Positions 8,112-19,011 are shown, numbered from the stretch's first letter. The stretch is 64,000 bases of DNA from Mycetocola reblochoni REB411 (GCF_900163835.1 NZ_FUKR01000058.1:1-64000); one strand, 5' to 3'. Made by a program: numbers and translations. Notes: generated by a model from the letters alone, not told the origin.

Positions 8112-9788
8112 TCAGGACCCGGGAGCGACCTCGGCGACGATGGCGGACAGGTCCGTCCGGATCGCCTCGAGTAGCGGTGCGGCCCGGTTCGCGGCGTCGA
8201 CCCGGACGTCGAGGTAGAACTTCAGTTTCGGCTCGGTGCCGCTCGGCCGTGCCATGACCCGGGACCCGCCGGCGAGCACGAAGCGGAGCGCGTCGGTGCT
8301 GGGGCCCTCGTCGGGGTGCAGCAGGTCGTCGACCCGGTCGACGGCGAGTCCGCCGAGGACCGTGGGCGTTTCGGCGCGCAGCCGCGCCATGACGGCGCCG
8401 ATGATGCCGAGGTCCTCGACGCGCACCGACAGCTGGGAGCTGGCGAAGTGGCCGAAGCGCTCCGCGAACTCGTCGAGCAGCCCGGCGATGCTGCCGCCGT
8501 CCGCCGCGGTGCGCTCGGCCAGGTCGAGGAACGCCACAGCCGCGGAGATGCCGTCCTTATCGCGCAGCGTGCCGGGGTTCACCAGGTAGCCCAGCGCCTC
8601 CTCGTAGCCGAACAGCAGCCCGGGCACGCGGGAGACCCACTTGAACCCGGTGAGCGTCTCGACGAACTCGAGGCCGTAGGCGCTGGCGACCTCACCGAGC
8701 GCGGGGGAGGAGACGATGGACGCCGCCAGAGCGCCGCCCGTGCCGAGCCCGTGCGCCGTCTGAGCCGCCTGCCAGCCGAGCAGCCAGCCGACCTCGTTGC
8801 CGCTGAGCTGCCGGTAGCCGCCCTCGGCCGCGGCGTCGGGGATCGCGACGGACATGCGGTCGGCGTCGGGGTCGTTGGCGATGATGAGGTCGGCGTGGGC
8901 AGCCACCGCGTCGCGGACGGCGAGGTCGAGCGCGCCGGCCTCCTCCGGGTTGGGGAACGCGACGGTGGGGAAGGCGGCGTCCGGGTCGCGCTGCTCGACG
9001 ACCGGCTCGATGCCGGAGAAGCCGGCGCGCTCGGCGACGGCGGCGAAGGTCTCCCAACCGACGCCGTGCATGGCCGTGTAGACCACGCGCAGGCTCGCCC
9101 TGGTGTCGCGCGGGGACGCGAGCGAGGCGGTCGCGGCGACGTAGGCGTCGACGACGTCCTCCGTGGCGATCGCGTAGTCGTCCGAGCGGGGCAGCTCCGT
9201 GACACGCTCCTGCTCGGCGACGGCGGTGATCGCCGCGGCGATGGCGCTGTCCGCGGGCGGGACGATCTGCGAGCCCTCATCGGCCCCGCCCAGGTAGACC
9301 TTGTAGCCGTTGTCGCGCGGGGGGTTGTGGCTCGCCGTGACCATGACGCCGGCGGAGGCGTCGAGCTCGCGCACGGCGAAGGCGAGCACGGGCGTCGGCA
9401 GCAGGCGGGGGAGCAGGATCGCCCTCAGGCCGGCCCCGGCGACGATCTCCGCGGTGTCGCGGGCGAAGACGTCGGAGTTGGTCCTGCCGTCGTAGCCGAT
9501 GACCACAGACGGGGTCGTGCCCGGCTCGGCCCGCTCGGCCAGGTAGCGGGCCAGTCCGGCGGCCGCCTGCGAGACGAGCACGCGGTTCATGCCGGTCGGG
9601 CCCGCCTGGACGGGGCCGCGCAGCCCGGCGGTGCCGAAGGCGAGGCGGGAGGAGAAGCGCTCGGTGAGCTCGCCGAGTGCGGCCTCGTCGCCGCCCTGCG
9701 CGGCCTCGATGAGCGCGGTCAGCTCGGCCCTGGTCGTCGCGTCCGGGTCCTGGGCGACCCAGTCGACGGCCGCGGTGATGGCGCTCAC
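8112..9788 (-). CDS. Phospho-sugar mutase (PGM/PMM family; likely phosphopentomutase role)
   Basis: A 558-aa alpha-D-phosphohexomutase with all four domains. It has the active phosphoserine loop VTASHNP (Ser153), the metal loop DPDADR and the C-terminal phosphate-binding RPSGTEPKLKFYLD. The N-terminus carries GTAGLRGP, typical of the long PgcA/PGM2-like subgroup. The GTG start overlaps the upstream PNP stop (GTGA). No DeoB-type phosphopentomutase is present in the locus. PGM2-type enzymes can act on ribose-1-phosphate, so conversion of the PNP and DeoA products to pentose-5-phosphate is the most sensible role here. The family is certain; the substrate is inferred. Confidence 0.9.
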   Translation of the reverse strand: MSAITAAVDWVAQDPDATTRAELTALIEAAQGGDEAALGELTERFSSRLAFGTAGLRGPVQAGPTGMNRVLVSQAAAGLARYLAERAEPGTTPSVVIGYDGRTNSDVFARDTAEIVAGAGLRAILLPRLLPTPVLAFAVRELDASAGVMVTASHNPPRDNGYKVYLGGADEGSQIVPPADSAIAAAITAVAEQERVTELPRSDDYAIATEDVVDAYVAATASLASPRDTRASLRVVYTAMHGVGWETFAAVAERAGFSGIEPVVEQRDPDAAFPTVAFPNPEEAGALDLAVRDAVAAHADLIIANDPDADRMSVAIPDAAAEGGYRQLSGNEVGWLLGWQAAQTAHGLGTGGALAASIVSSPALGEVASAYGLEFVETLTGFKWVSRVPGLLFGYEEALGYLVNPGTLRDKDGISAAVAFLDLAERTAADGGSIAGLLDEFAERFGHFASSQLSVRVEDLGIIGAVMARLRAETPTVLGGLAVDRVDDLLHPDEGPSTDALRFVLAGGSRVMARPSGTEPKLKFYLDVRVDAANRAAPLLEAIRTDLSAIVAEVAPGS

Positions 9789-10618
9789 AGCGCCGCCACG
9801 ATCCGGGCCAGCAGCGCGCTGATGCCCGCCTCGGCGGTCTGGCCGGCCTCGATGACCTCCTCGTGCGACAGCGGCGTCGACTGGATGCCCGCGGCGAGGT
9901 TGGTGATCAGTGACAGGCCGAGCACCTCCATGCCCGCCTCGCGGGCGGCGATCGCCTCGAGCGCGGTCGACATGCCGACGATGTCGCCGCCGATGGTCCT
10001 GGCCATCCGCACCTCGGCGGGCGTCTCGTAGTGCGGGCCGCGGAACTGCGTGTACACGCCCTCGTCCAGGCTCGGGTCGATGCCGTGCGCGATGGCGCGC
10101 AGGCGCGAGGAGTACAGGTCGGTGAGGTCGACGAAGGTGGCGCCCTCGAGCGGAGAGTCCGCGGTGAGGTTGATGTGGTCGCTGATGAGGACGGGCGTCC
10201 CCGGCGTCCAGTGCTCGTTGATCCCTCCCGCGCCGTTGGTGAGGATCATCGTCGACGCGCCGGTGGCCGCGGCGGTGCGGACGCTGTGCACGACGCGGCG
10301 GACGCCGTGCCCCTCGTAGTAGTGCGTGCGCGCGCCGATGACGAGCGCCCTGGTGCCGTTCTCCAGCAGGATCGAGCGGATCGTCCCGGTGTGTCCCGCG
10401 AGCGCGGGGCGGGAGAAACCGGTGATCTGCTCGGCGGGGACGGTCGCGGTTGTCTCTCCGATGAGGTCCGCGGCCTTGCCCCAGCCGCTGCCGAGGGTGA
10501 GGGCGATGTCGTGACGGTCGACGCCGGTCGCGGCCGCGATGTCTGCGGCCGCCTGGGCGGCGATCTCGGCCGGCCGGGCGGCCGGGTCGTCCAAGGGGTT
10601 CTGTGCTGTGTGGGCCAT
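9785..10618 (-). CDS. Purine nucleoside phosphorylase
   Basis: A 277-aa trimeric-type PNP (NP-II/MTAP family). It cleaves inosine, guanosine and their deoxy forms with phosphate to the base plus (deoxy)ribose-1-phosphate. Visible motifs are LTLGSGWG (phosphate loop), HYYEGH, LTNGAGGIN, the substrate segment FRGPHYETPAE, and MSTALEAIAAREAG. The length matches PunA/DeoD2 of actinobacteria. The ATG at 10618 is chosen because a TACAGT box lies exactly 6 nt upstream. The frame stays open further upstream but that part has no family similarity. It forms a two-gene unit with the phosphomutase and complements the adenosine deaminase on the other strand. Confidence 0.93.
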   Translation of the reverse strand: MAHTAQNPLDDPAARPAEIAAQAAADIAAATGVDRHDIALTLGSGWGKAADLIGETTATVPAEQITGFSRPALAGHTGTIRSILLENGTRALVIGARTHYYEGHGVRRVVHSVRTAAATGASTMILTNGAGGINEHWTPGTPVLISDHINLTADSPLEGATFVDLTDLYSSRLRAIAHGIDPSLDEGVYTQFRGPHYETPAEVRMARTIGGDIVGMSTALEAIAAREAGMEVLGLSLITNLAAGIQSTPLSHEEVIEAGQTAEAGISALLARIVAAL

Positions 10619-10624
10619 GGACCA

Positions 10625-10630
10625 ACTGTA
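10625..10630 (-). promoter_or_regulatory. Leaderless-type -10 box for PNP
   Basis: On the minus strand TACAGT ends exactly 6 nt before the ATG at 10618. The same geometry recurs at several other genes in the window. Confidence 0.55.
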
Positions 10631-10745
10631 GCCGCGGGCGGGGACGCTGGGACGGCGCCCTGCGGGCTGCTCCGATGAGCGCGGTGGGGTTCCGCGGCCG
10701 CTCCCCATTTGGTCCGCCCCGCGCGGCCGCGAGAGAATGGGAGGC

Positions 10746-12231
<1,486 letters not shown>

Positions 12232-12252
12232 GTCGGACGCGGCCGAGGGCCG

Positions 12253-12783
12253 TCAGCGCGGGGCGTCCCGCCGCGTCCGATCGTCGGAGGAGTCGTCGCC
12301 GGTCAGCCGGTCGTTCAGCTCGCCGACCTGCTTGCGCAGGCGCTGCACCTCCTTGAGCAGCTCGGCCGAGCCGAGGCGGACGTCGACGAGCTCACGGGCG
12401 ATGTACTCGGTGTCGGCCACGTTGCGCTCGGCGCGGATGCGGTCCTGCTCGTTCTGCACGCGGTCGCGCTCGACCTGCCGGGTCTGCGCCAGCAGGATCA
12501 GCGGCGAGGAGAACGACGCCTGGATCGACAGCAGCAGGGTCAGGAAGGTGAAGGTGTAGGGGTCGAACCGCCACGGTGTGAGCGTGTTGATGATGATCCA
12601 CACGGCCACGAAGACGACCATGATCGCCAGGAACAGCGGCCGGCCGAAGAACATCGCCACCGCCTCGGAGGCGCGGCCGAGGGCGTCGGTGCTCTCGAGG
12701 TCGCCGCTGCGCGGCGCGCGTCTGCCCGCCTGTGGTGTCGCCAGGTCGGTGCTTCGACGGGTGAACAGTCCCTTGACGGCCAT
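12253..12783 (-). CDS. DUF1003 membrane protein
   Basis: A 176-aa protein of the DUF1003 family. It has a basic N-terminus, two close transmembrane helices (around LFLAIMVVFVAVWIIINTL and FLTLLLSIQASFSSPLILL) with the conserved linker TPWRFDPYTF, then a long charged coiled coil (VERDRVQNEQDRIRAERN and LLKEVQRLRKQVGELNDRL). The function of the family is unknown; some members sit beside magnesium transporters, but none is here. The ATG at 12783 has GAGAGG about 8 nt upstream. An open frame extends upstream but adds nothing family-like. A TATGCT -10 box at 12865-12870 would give a leader of about 75 nt. Confidence 0.88.
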   Translation of the reverse strand: MAVKGLFTRRSTDLATPQAGRRAPRSGDLESTDALGRASEAVAMFFGRPLFLAIMVVFVAVWIIINTLTPWRFDPYTFTFLTLLLSIQASFSSPLILLAQTRQVERDRVQNEQDRIRAERNVADTEYIARELVDVRLGSAELLKEVQRLRKQVGELNDRLTGDDSSDDRTRRDAPR

Positions 12784-12864
12784 CGATTCTGCCTCTCCGA
12801 GTGGGCGGACGGGGGAGCCGCGGACCACCGGTGCCCCGGCCAGCGCCCGCCTGCGCCATCGTTC

Positions 12865-12870
12865 AGCATA
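12865..12870 (-). promoter_or_regulatory. -10 box for the DUF1003 gene
   Basis: TATGCT on the minus strand, preceded by CCGGTTA. It would start transcription near 12858. The Shine-Dalgarno GAGAGG lies inside the leader. Confidence 0.4.
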
Positions 12871-12913
12871 ACCGGGTCGTGCCCCGCCCCCGTTCGCCTG
12901 GTCCGCGGGGGTG

Positions 12914-15037
12914 TCAGGCGGACCGGGTCAGGGCGCTCCGCCTGATGCGCTGCGCGTTGAGGGCGACGATGACCGTCGAGGCGCTCATCAGCACGGCGCC
13001 GAGCGACATCGGCATGCTGATGCCGATCGGTGCGAGGACGCCGGCGGCGAGCGGCACGGCGGCGAGGTTGTAGCCGGCGGCCCACCAGAGGTTCTCCGTC
13101 ATGATGCGGTAGCTCCGCCTGGACAGCTCGCGCACCGCCGCGATGGCGCGGGGGTCGTCGCCGCTGAGCACGATCTGCGCGGAGTCGATGGCGACGTCCG
13201 TCCCCGCCCCGATGGCGAGGCCGACGTCGGCCCTGGCGAGGGCGGGGGCGTCGTTGACGCCGTCACCGACCATCGCCACGACCTCTCCGCGGCTCTGCAG
13301 CTCGGCGATCATGGCCGACTTGTCGGTCGGCCGCAGCCCCGCGTGCACCTCGGTGATGCCGAGCTCGGCCGCGACCGTGTCCGAGACGGCCGCCGTGTCC
13401 CCGCTGGCCATGACGACGTGGACGCCGTCGTCGCGAAGCGTCTGGACGGCCTCGGCCGACTCCGGGCGGATCGTGTCGACGACGCGGAGCAGCCCGACCA
13501 GCTCGTCGCCGTAGCGGACGTACAGCACCGTGCCGCCGGCGAGCAGGGCCCCGTCCGCCTCGGCCGGGACGGCGATCCCCGCGTCGTCGAGCATCCGCGG
13601 CCCGCCGATCGCCGCGTCGACCCCGGCGATGAAGCCGGTCATCCCTGTGGAGGCCTCGGACCTGGCGTCCGTGGCGTCGGGCACGCTCACGCCGGTGGCG
13701 GTCGCCTCGGCGCGGACGGCCCGGGCGATCGGGTGCTCGCTGTCGTGCTCGAGCGCGGCCGCGACGGCGAGGACGCGCGGCGCACTCCACTCCGCGTCGA
13801 GCGGGACGATCCGGTCCACGCGGGGGGACCCCGCGGTGAGCGTGCCCGTCTTGTCGAAGACGACCGTGGTGACCTGGCGCATGCGCTCCAGGGCGACCCT
13901 GTCGGCGATGAGGATGCCGTGGCGTGCGGCCTGGCCGCTGGCGATCGCGACGACGAGGGGGATCGCCAGGCCGAGGGCGTGCGGGCAGGCGATGACGAGC
14001 ACCGTGATGGTGCGGATGGTGGCGTCGTCGGGGCGGCCGAGGGCGAGCCATACGACGGCGGTGAGCACGGCCGCGCCGAGCGCGAACCAGAACAGCCAGG
14101 CCGCGGCCCTGTCGGCCAGCCGCTGCGTCGGGGTCGTGGAGCTCTGTGCCTCCTGCACCAGCGCGCGGATCCCGGCGACGGTGGTCGCCTCGCCCGTGGC
14201 CTCGACCCGGACGCGGAGGGCGCCGTCGGTCGAGATGGAGCCCGCGACGACGCGGTCGCCCGCGCGCCGGGTGACGGGCACCGACTCGCCGGTGATGAGG
14301 GACTCGTCCACCTCCGCCCTGCCGTCCATGACGCGGCCGTCGGCGGGGATGCGCCCGCCCGGCCTGACCAGGACGTCGTCGCCGGGGGTGAGATCGGCGA
14401 CGGGGACGGTGGTCGTGGTGCGTCCGTCGGGGCCGATGCGGTCGGCGGTGTCGGGCAGGAGTGAGGCGATCGACTCGAGGGCGTCGCCCGTCTTCGCCAG
14501 TGCGGCCATCTCGACCCAGTGGCCGAGCAGCATGATCACGACCAGGAGTGCGAGCTCCCACCAGAAGCTGAGCTCGTGCCCGACCAGGCCGATGCTCGAG
14601 GCGAGGGAGGAGAGGAACGCCACCGTGATGGCCAGCGCGACCAGGAGCATCATGCCGGGTCGCCTGGCCACGATCTCGTCCTTCGCCCCGAGGAGGAAGG
14701 GCGAGCCGCCCCAGAGGTACATCACCGTTCCGAGGAGGGGGGACACCCAGGCGAGGGAGTCGGGGACCGCGTGCTCCGCACCGAACAGCATCCAGAACCC
14801 GGAGCTGGCGGCGATGGTGGGGATCGCGAGCGCGAGCATGATCCAGAACAGTCGCCGGAAGTGGGCCGCGTGGCCGGCGTGGCCCCCGTGCCCGGCGTGG
14901 TCCATGCCCGCCATGCCGGCATGGCCCTCGTGTCCGTGGCGGTCCATGCCGGTCATGCCTGCGGCAGGGTCCGTGTGCGCCGCGTGCTCCTGGTGTGCCG
15001 TGTGTCCCTCGCGAGGGTCGTGTCCTGGCGTGCTCAT
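12914..15037 (-). CDS. copB: Copper-exporting P-type ATPase (CopB-like, P1B-3)
   Basis: A 707-aa P1B ATPase predicted to pump copper out of the cell. The first 60 residues are very rich in His, Met and Gly (repeats such as HGHEGHAG) and replace the CxxC metal-binding domain of CopA. The transmembrane metal site is CPH (351-353), diagnostic of the CopB subgroup, rather than CPC. Also present are TGES (249-252), the phosphorylated DKTGT (395-399), EHPIARA with the conserved HP, and GDGVNDAP. The start codon is fixed by the -10 and operator immediately upstream, with no room for a Shine-Dalgarno, so translation is probably leaderless. No csoR or copZ gene lies in the window. Silver export is possible. 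Confidence 0.93.
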   Translation of the reverse strand: MSTPGHDPREGHTAHQEHAAHTDPAAGMTGMDRHGHEGHAGMAGMDHAGHGGHAGHAAHFRRLFWIMLALAIPTIAASSGFWMLFGAEHAVPDSLAWVSPLLGTVMYLWGGSPFLLGAKDEIVARRPGMMLLVALAITVAFLSSLASSIGLVGHELSFWWELALLVVIMLLGHWVEMAALAKTGDALESIASLLPDTADRIGPDGRTTTTVPVADLTPGDDVLVRPGGRIPADGRVMDGRAEVDESLITGESVPVTRRAGDRVVAGSISTDGALRVRVEATGEATTVAGIRALVQEAQSSTTPTQRLADRAAAWLFWFALGAAVLTAVVWLALGRPDDATIRTITVLVIACPHALGLAIPLVVAIASGQAARHGILIADRVALERMRQVTTVVFDKTGTLTAGSPRVDRIVPLDAEWSAPRVLAVAAALEHDSEHPIARAVRAEATATGVSVPDATDARSEASTGMTGFIAGVDAAIGGPRMLDDAGIAVPAEADGALLAGGTVLYVRYGDELVGLLRVVDTIRPESAEAVQTLRDDGVHVVMASGDTAAVSDTVAAELGITEVHAGLRPTDKSAMIAELQSRGEVVAMVGDGVNDAPALARADVGLAIGAGTDVAIDSAQIVLSGDDPRAIAAVRELSRRSYRIMTENLWWAAGYNLAAVPLAAGVLAPIGISMPMSLGAVLMSASTVIVALNAQRIRRSALTRSA

Positions 15038-15038
15038 G

Positions 15039-15075
15039 ACTCGACCCTATACCCCCATGGGGTATAGGGTCGAGT
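15039..15075. promoter_or_regulatory. CsoR-like copper operator palindrome over the copB promoter
   Basis: A perfect inverted repeat with 17-bp arms (ACTCGACCCTATACCCC) and a 3-nt centre (CAT). The core TATACCCCCATGGGGTATA resembles known CsoR operators. It begins 2 nt upstream of the copB start codon. On the minus strand its inner arm supplies TATAGG/TAGGGT as a -10; TAGGGT (15044-15049) ends exactly 6 nt before the ATG. A bound repressor would cover the promoter. Transcribed as part of the upstream accA3 message it could also fold into a 17-bp hairpin and terminate that transcript. Confidence 0.75.
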
Positions 15076-15104
15076 GCGTGTCGACGGCCGCGGCCGGGCG
15101 GCGG

Positions 15105-16871
15105 TCAGTCGACGATGCGGAGCAGCTGGTGGCCGGCCGGAACCGTCTGTCCGACGGGCGCATCGATGGAGCGGACCGTCCCGTCGCGGTGCGCGGTGAT
15201 CGGCTGCTCCATCTTCATCGCCTCGAGGACGACCACCAGGTCGCCCTTGACGACCGTCGCGCCGTCCTCGACCGCGAGCTTCACGACGGTTGCCTGCATC
15301 GGCGACGTCACCGACTCGCCCGTCGCCGCGGCGGACTGGCTGCGCTTGCCGCGCTTGGCAGGTGCGTGGGCGCCGCGCCTCGCCTGGCCGCCCGCGGCTG
15401 CGAGCAGCGACTCGGGCAGGGACACCTCGAGGCGCTTGCCGCCGACCTCGACCGTCACCGAGTGCCGCTCCGTCGCCTCGGAGGAACTCGCGACCTCACC
15501 GTTCCACGGCTCGATGTCGGCCTGGAACTCCGTCTCGATCCAGCGCGTGTAGACGCCGAAGGCGCCGTTCTCCGCGGTGAACGCGGGGTCGCGCACGACC
15601 GCCCTGTGGAACGGCAGCACGGTCGGAAGGCCGGACACCTCGAACTCGTCAAGCGCGCGGCGGCTGCGCTCGAGCGCCTGCTCGCGCGTGGCGCCGGTGA
15701 CGATGATCTTGCCGAGCAGCGAGTCGAACGCGCCCGAAATCTCGTCGCCGGCGGTCACGCCGCTGTCGACGCGGATGCCGGGGCCGCCGAACGTCTTGAA
15801 CGCGGTGACGGGGCCGGGCTGGGGGAGGAAGCCGCGGCCGGGGTCCTCCCCGTTGATGCGGAACTCGAAGGAATGCCCGCGCGGAGCCGGGTCGTCGTAG
15901 TCGAGCACGCCGCCCTCGGCAAGACGGAACTGCTCGCGCACGAGGTCGAGGCCGGTGACCTCTTCGGACACGGGGTGCTCCACCTGGAGGCGCGTGTTCA
16001 CCTCGAGGAAGGAGACGGTGCCGTCCTGCCCGATGAGGAACTCGCACGTGCCCGCGCCGACGTAGCCGACCTCGCGCAGGATGGCCTTGGACGAGGTGTA
16101 CAGCAGAGCCGTCTGCTCCGCGGTGAGGAACGGTGCGGGGGCCTCCTCGACGAGCTTCTGGTGGCGGCGCTGCAGCGAGCAGTCGCGCGTGGACACGACG
16201 ACGACGTTGCCGTGTGCGTCGGCGAGGCACTGGGTCTCGACGTGACGCGGCTTGTCGAGGTACTTCTCGACGAAGCACTCGCCCCTGCCGAACGCGGCGA
16301 CGGCCTCGCGCGTGGCCGAGTCGAACAGCTCGGCCACCTCGTCGCGGTCCCTGGCGACCTTGAGGCCGCGGCCGCCACCGCCGAACGCCGCCTTGATGGC
16401 GACGGGAAGGCCGAACTCGTCGACGAAGTCGAGGACCTCCTCCGCGCCGGAGACCGGGTTGAGCGTCCCGGGGGCGAGCGGGGCCTTCACCTTCTCGGCG
16501 ATGTGCCTGGCCGACACCTTGTCGCCGAGCAGCTCGATGGCGTCCGGCGACGGCCCGATCCAGACCAGGCCCGCGTCGATGACCGCGCGCGCGAAGTCGG
16601 CGTTCTCGGCGAGGAAGCCGTAGCCGGGGTGCACGGCGTCCGCGCCGGATCGGCGGGCCACGGAGAGCAGCTTGTCGATGACGAGGTAGGTCTCCGCGCT
16701 GGTCGAGCCGTTGAGCGCGTAGGCCTCGTCGGCGAGGCGGACGTGCAGGGCGTCGCGATCCTGGTCGGCGTACACGGCGACCGAGGCGATGCCGCTGTCG
16801 GCTGCGGCGCGGATGACACGGACGGCGATCTCGCCACGATTGGCGATCAGAACTTTCGTAATACGGGGCAC
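15105..16871 (-). CDS. accA3: Acyl-CoA carboxylase alpha subunit (biotin carboxylase + BCCP)
   Basis: A 588-aa protein joining biotin carboxylase (residues 1 to about 450) to a C-terminal biotin carrier domain. It carboxylates biotin with ATP and bicarbonate for acetyl-/propionyl-CoA carboxylase, supplying malonyl- and methylmalonyl-CoA. Visible motifs are [13 protein letters not shown] at the N-terminus, the ATP-grasp glycine loop [22 protein letters not shown] and the biotinylation site EAMKMEQP. An Ala/Lys-rich linker separates the domains. The start is GTG, with AAAGGA very close upstream and TAGGCT (16880-16885) 8 nt away, so it may be nearly leaderless. Partner AccD/AccE and ligase BirA are encoded 6-8 kb away. 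Confidence 0.96.
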   Translation of the reverse strand: MPRITKVLIANRGEIAVRVIRAAADSGIASVAVYADQDRDALHVRLADEAYALNGSTSAETYLVIDKLLSVARRSGADAVHPGYGFLAENADFARAVIDAGLVWIGPSPDAIELLGDKVSARHIAEKVKAPLAPGTLNPVSGAEEVLDFVDEFGLPVAIKAAFGGGGRGLKVARDRDEVAELFDSATREAVAAFGRGECFVEKYLDKPRHVETQCLADAHGNVVVVSTRDCSLQRRHQKLVEEAPAPFLTAEQTALLYTSSKAILREVGYVGAGTCEFLIGQDGTVSFLEVNTRLQVEHPVSEEVTGLDLVREQFRLAEGGVLDYDDPAPRGHSFEFRINGEDPGRGFLPQPGPVTAFKTFGGPGIRVDSGVTAGDEISGAFDSLLGKIIVTGATREQALERSRRALDEFEVSGLPTVLPFHRAVVRDPAFTAENGAFGVYTRWIETEFQADIEPWNGEVASSSEATERHSVTVEVGGKRLEVSLPESLLAAAGGQARRGAHAPAKRGKRSQSAAATGESVTSPMQATVVKLAVEDGATVVKGDLVVVLEAMKMEQPITAHRDGTVRSIDAPVGQTVPAGHQLLRIVD

Positions 16872-16988
16872 AGTCCTTTAGCCTATTCGCCGCCCGCCGC
16901 CGGGCTTTGGAATGGCGCGACAAAAAACCCGTCCGCGCGCGTGAACGTCTCTACAAATCCTCGGCCCGCGGCGGAGGGGACGGCCAGG

Positions 16989-17618
16989 TCAGCGGCCGGC
17001 CCGCAGCTCCGCCAGGCCCACCCCGAGCTCGGCCAGGGCGAGCCGGAGGCCGGGGAGCGACAGGCCGATGACCGCCGACGGTGCGCCGGAGACCGCGGCG
17101 ATCAGCGGCGCGGCGAGGCCGTCGATGGTGAACGCGCCCGCCACCTCCAGCGGCTCGCCCGAGGCGACGTAGTCGAGGATCTCTTCCTCCGTGATGTCGT
17201 CGGCGAACCGCACCTCTGCCGCGTCGGTCCGCGTGACGGACGGTCGGTCCGGTGAGCGGGTGTCGATGAGGTGCAGGCCGCTCCACAGCACGCCGGTCGC
17301 CCCGCGGTTCTCCCGCCAGCGCGCCGCGGCCCGCTCGGCCGTGTGGGGCTTGCCGAGGCTGCGGCCGTCGAGAAGGAACGACGAGTCCCCGCCGAGGACG
17401 ATGCCGTCGGCGCAGCGGTCCGCGACGGCCTCCGCCTTCGCCCTGGCCAGCAGGGCGACCATCTCCGGAGTGGTCATCTCACGGCCCAGACGCGCCTGCT
17501 CGCGTTCCACCGCCGCCGGCTCGTCAACCCGGGACGGGACGACGACCGGCTCGACGCCGATCTGAGCCAGCAGCGCCAGGCGGGCGGGAGAGGTGGAGGC
17601 GAGGTAGAGGCGCGTCAT
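16989..17618 (-). CDS. maf: Maf-family nucleoside triphosphate pyrophosphatase
   Basis: A 209-aa Maf/YceF/YhdE protein that hydrolyses non-canonical or modified nucleoside triphosphates (house-cleaning). The N-terminal LYLASTSPARLALL and the conserved ILGGDSS...LGKPHT stretch are present, with the catalytic Asp in GGDSS. The usual ARxKA motif appears as LLARAKAEAVA. The length is normal. A GAAGGA about 11 nt upstream of the ATG is a weak ribosome-binding site. It lies upstream of accA3 on the same strand with a 117-nt gap that includes an accA3 promoter. The family call is firm; the exact nucleotide preferred is not. Confidence 0.9.
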   Translation of the reverse strand: MTRLYLASTSPARLALLAQIGVEPVVVPSRVDEPAAVEREQARLGREMTTPEMVALLARAKAEAVADRCADGIVLGGDSSFLLDGRSLGKPHTAERAAARWRENRGATGVLWSGLHLIDTRSPDRPSVTRTDAAEVRFADDITEEEILDYVASGEPLEVAGAFTIDGLAAPLIAAVSGAPSAVIGLSLPGLRLALAELGVGLAELRAGR

Positions 17619-17683
17619 GTCCTGTGCTGTCCTTCGTCGAGGGGCGAATGGTGGTCGGGTGCGTTCCGTGTCATGCTCGACGG

Positions 17684-18931
17684 ATGGACGAGCAGCACCC
17701 CCACGAGGTCGACCTGGAGATCACCGGAATCGCGCACGGAGGGGTGAGCGTCGCCCGGCTGGACGGGCGGGTCGTGTTCGTCACCGACACCCTACCCGGC
17801 GAGCGGGTGAGGGCCAGGCTCAGCGACACGAGCAAGCGGTCGTTCTGGCGCGCCGACACCGTCGAGGTGATCGAGGCGTCCCCCCACCGCACCGCGCACG
17901 TGTGGGCCGAGGCCGGCATCGACCGCGATCCGAGTGAGCGTGCCGGCGGTGCCGAGTTCGGGCACATCGCGCTCACCCACCAGCGCGCGCTGAAGGCGGA
18001 GGTGCTCACCGACTCCCTCGCCCGGTTCGCGGGACTGCGGCGCGACGTCGAGGTTCTCGGCGTCGAGGACGACGACGCGACCGACGGCACGGGGTGGCGC
18101 ACCAGGGTCAGGGCGCACGTGGACGCCGACGGTGTCGTCGGGCCGTTCGCCTCCCGCAGCCACCGCGTCATCCCCGTGGCCGGCTACCCGCTCGCCGTTC
18201 CCGCGGCCGCCGCGCTCATCCCGTCCCGGCTCGCCCCCGGCACCGCCGAGTGGGTCGACGTCGTCGCCCCCTCCGCCGGCGAGCCGGTCGTGCTCACCGG
18301 CAGCGGCCGCACGCCGCACGGCGGTGCCGGGATCGTCGAGAGGGTCGGCGACCGGGAGTTCCGGCTCGACGCGTCGGGGTTCTGGCAGGTCCACCGCAAC
18401 GCCGCGGCCGTGCTGTCCTCCGCCGTCGCCTCCGCCGTCGCGTCGGACGGGCGATTCGACCCCGCCGCGGCCAACCACGACCTCTACGGCGGCGTGGGAC
18501 TTCTCGCCGCGGCGCTCGCCGGCGTCGGCGGGGCGTCCACCCGTGTGACGAGCGTGGAGTCCTCGGCGACGGCAACCGAGTTCGCCTCGGAGAACCTCGC
18601 CGACTGGATCGGGGCACGGGCCGAGACGGCCCGCGTCGACCGCTACCTCGACGGCCTGGCGCGCACCGCGTCGCCCCGCGAGCGCGAACGGCTCCGGGCG
18701 GCGACGATCGTGCTCGACCCGCCGCGGCAGGGGGCGGGGGCCGCGGTGGTGGACCGGCTGCTCGAGCTGCGGCCGCAGACCCTCGTGTACGTCGCCTGCG
18801 ACCCGGTCGCGCTGTCCAGGGATCTCGGCCGCCTGCTCGCGGGCGGCTACGAGCTGGGCGGCCTCACCGGGTACGACCTCTTCCCGCACACCCACCACGT
18901 CGAGGCGGTCGCGGTGCTTCACCGCGGCTGA
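17684..18931 (+). CDS. TrmA/RumA-like RNA (uracil-5)-methyltransferase
   Basis: A 415-aa class I SAM-dependent RNA methyltransferase. The N-terminal ~65 residues form a TRAM domain (VDLEITGIAHGGVSVARLDG). The C-terminal half holds the SAM fold (HDLYGGVGLLAAALA), the ILDPPRQG-like VLDPPRQGAG, and the catalytic Cys in VYVACDPVAL. The Fe-S cysteines of RumA are missing, as in many actinobacterial members. The target is probably a uracil in rRNA or tRNA, not identified. The ATG at 17684 is preferred because CATGCT lies 6 nt upstream and the TRAM domain begins right after it. The frame is also open to 17624. Confidence 0.9.
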   Translation: MDEQHPHEVDLEITGIAHGGVSVARLDGRVVFVTDTLPGERVRARLSDTSKRSFWRADTVEVIEASPHRTAHVWAEAGIDRDPSERAGGAEFGHIALTHQRALKAEVLTDSLARFAGLRRDVEVLGVEDDDATDGTGWRTRVRAHVDADGVVGPFASRSHRVIPVAGYPLAVPAAAALIPSRLAPGTAEWVDVVAPSAGEPVVLTGSGRTPHGGAGIVERVGDREFRLDASGFWQVHRNAAAVLSSAVASAVASDGRFDPAAANHDLYGGVGLLAAALAGVGGASTRVTSVESSATATEFASENLADWIGARAETARVDRYLDGLARTASPRERERLRAATIVLDPPRQGAGAAVVDRLLELRPQTLVYVACDPVALSRDLGRLLAGGYELGGLTGYDLFPHTHHVEAVAVLHRG

Positions 18932-19005
18932 GCCGTGGCGGCCGGCGCTCCCGCCCGACGTCGCGCCCGCGCCGCGCCGTGCGGGACGGCGTCGCGGGGC
19001 TGGCT

Positions 19006-19011
19006 TAGCAT
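19006..19011 (+). promoter_or_regulatory. Leaderless-type -10 box for the response regulator operon
   Basis: TAGCAT ends exactly 6 nt before the GTG at 19018. It is the only promoter seen for the three overlapping genes that follow. Confidence 0.6.
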
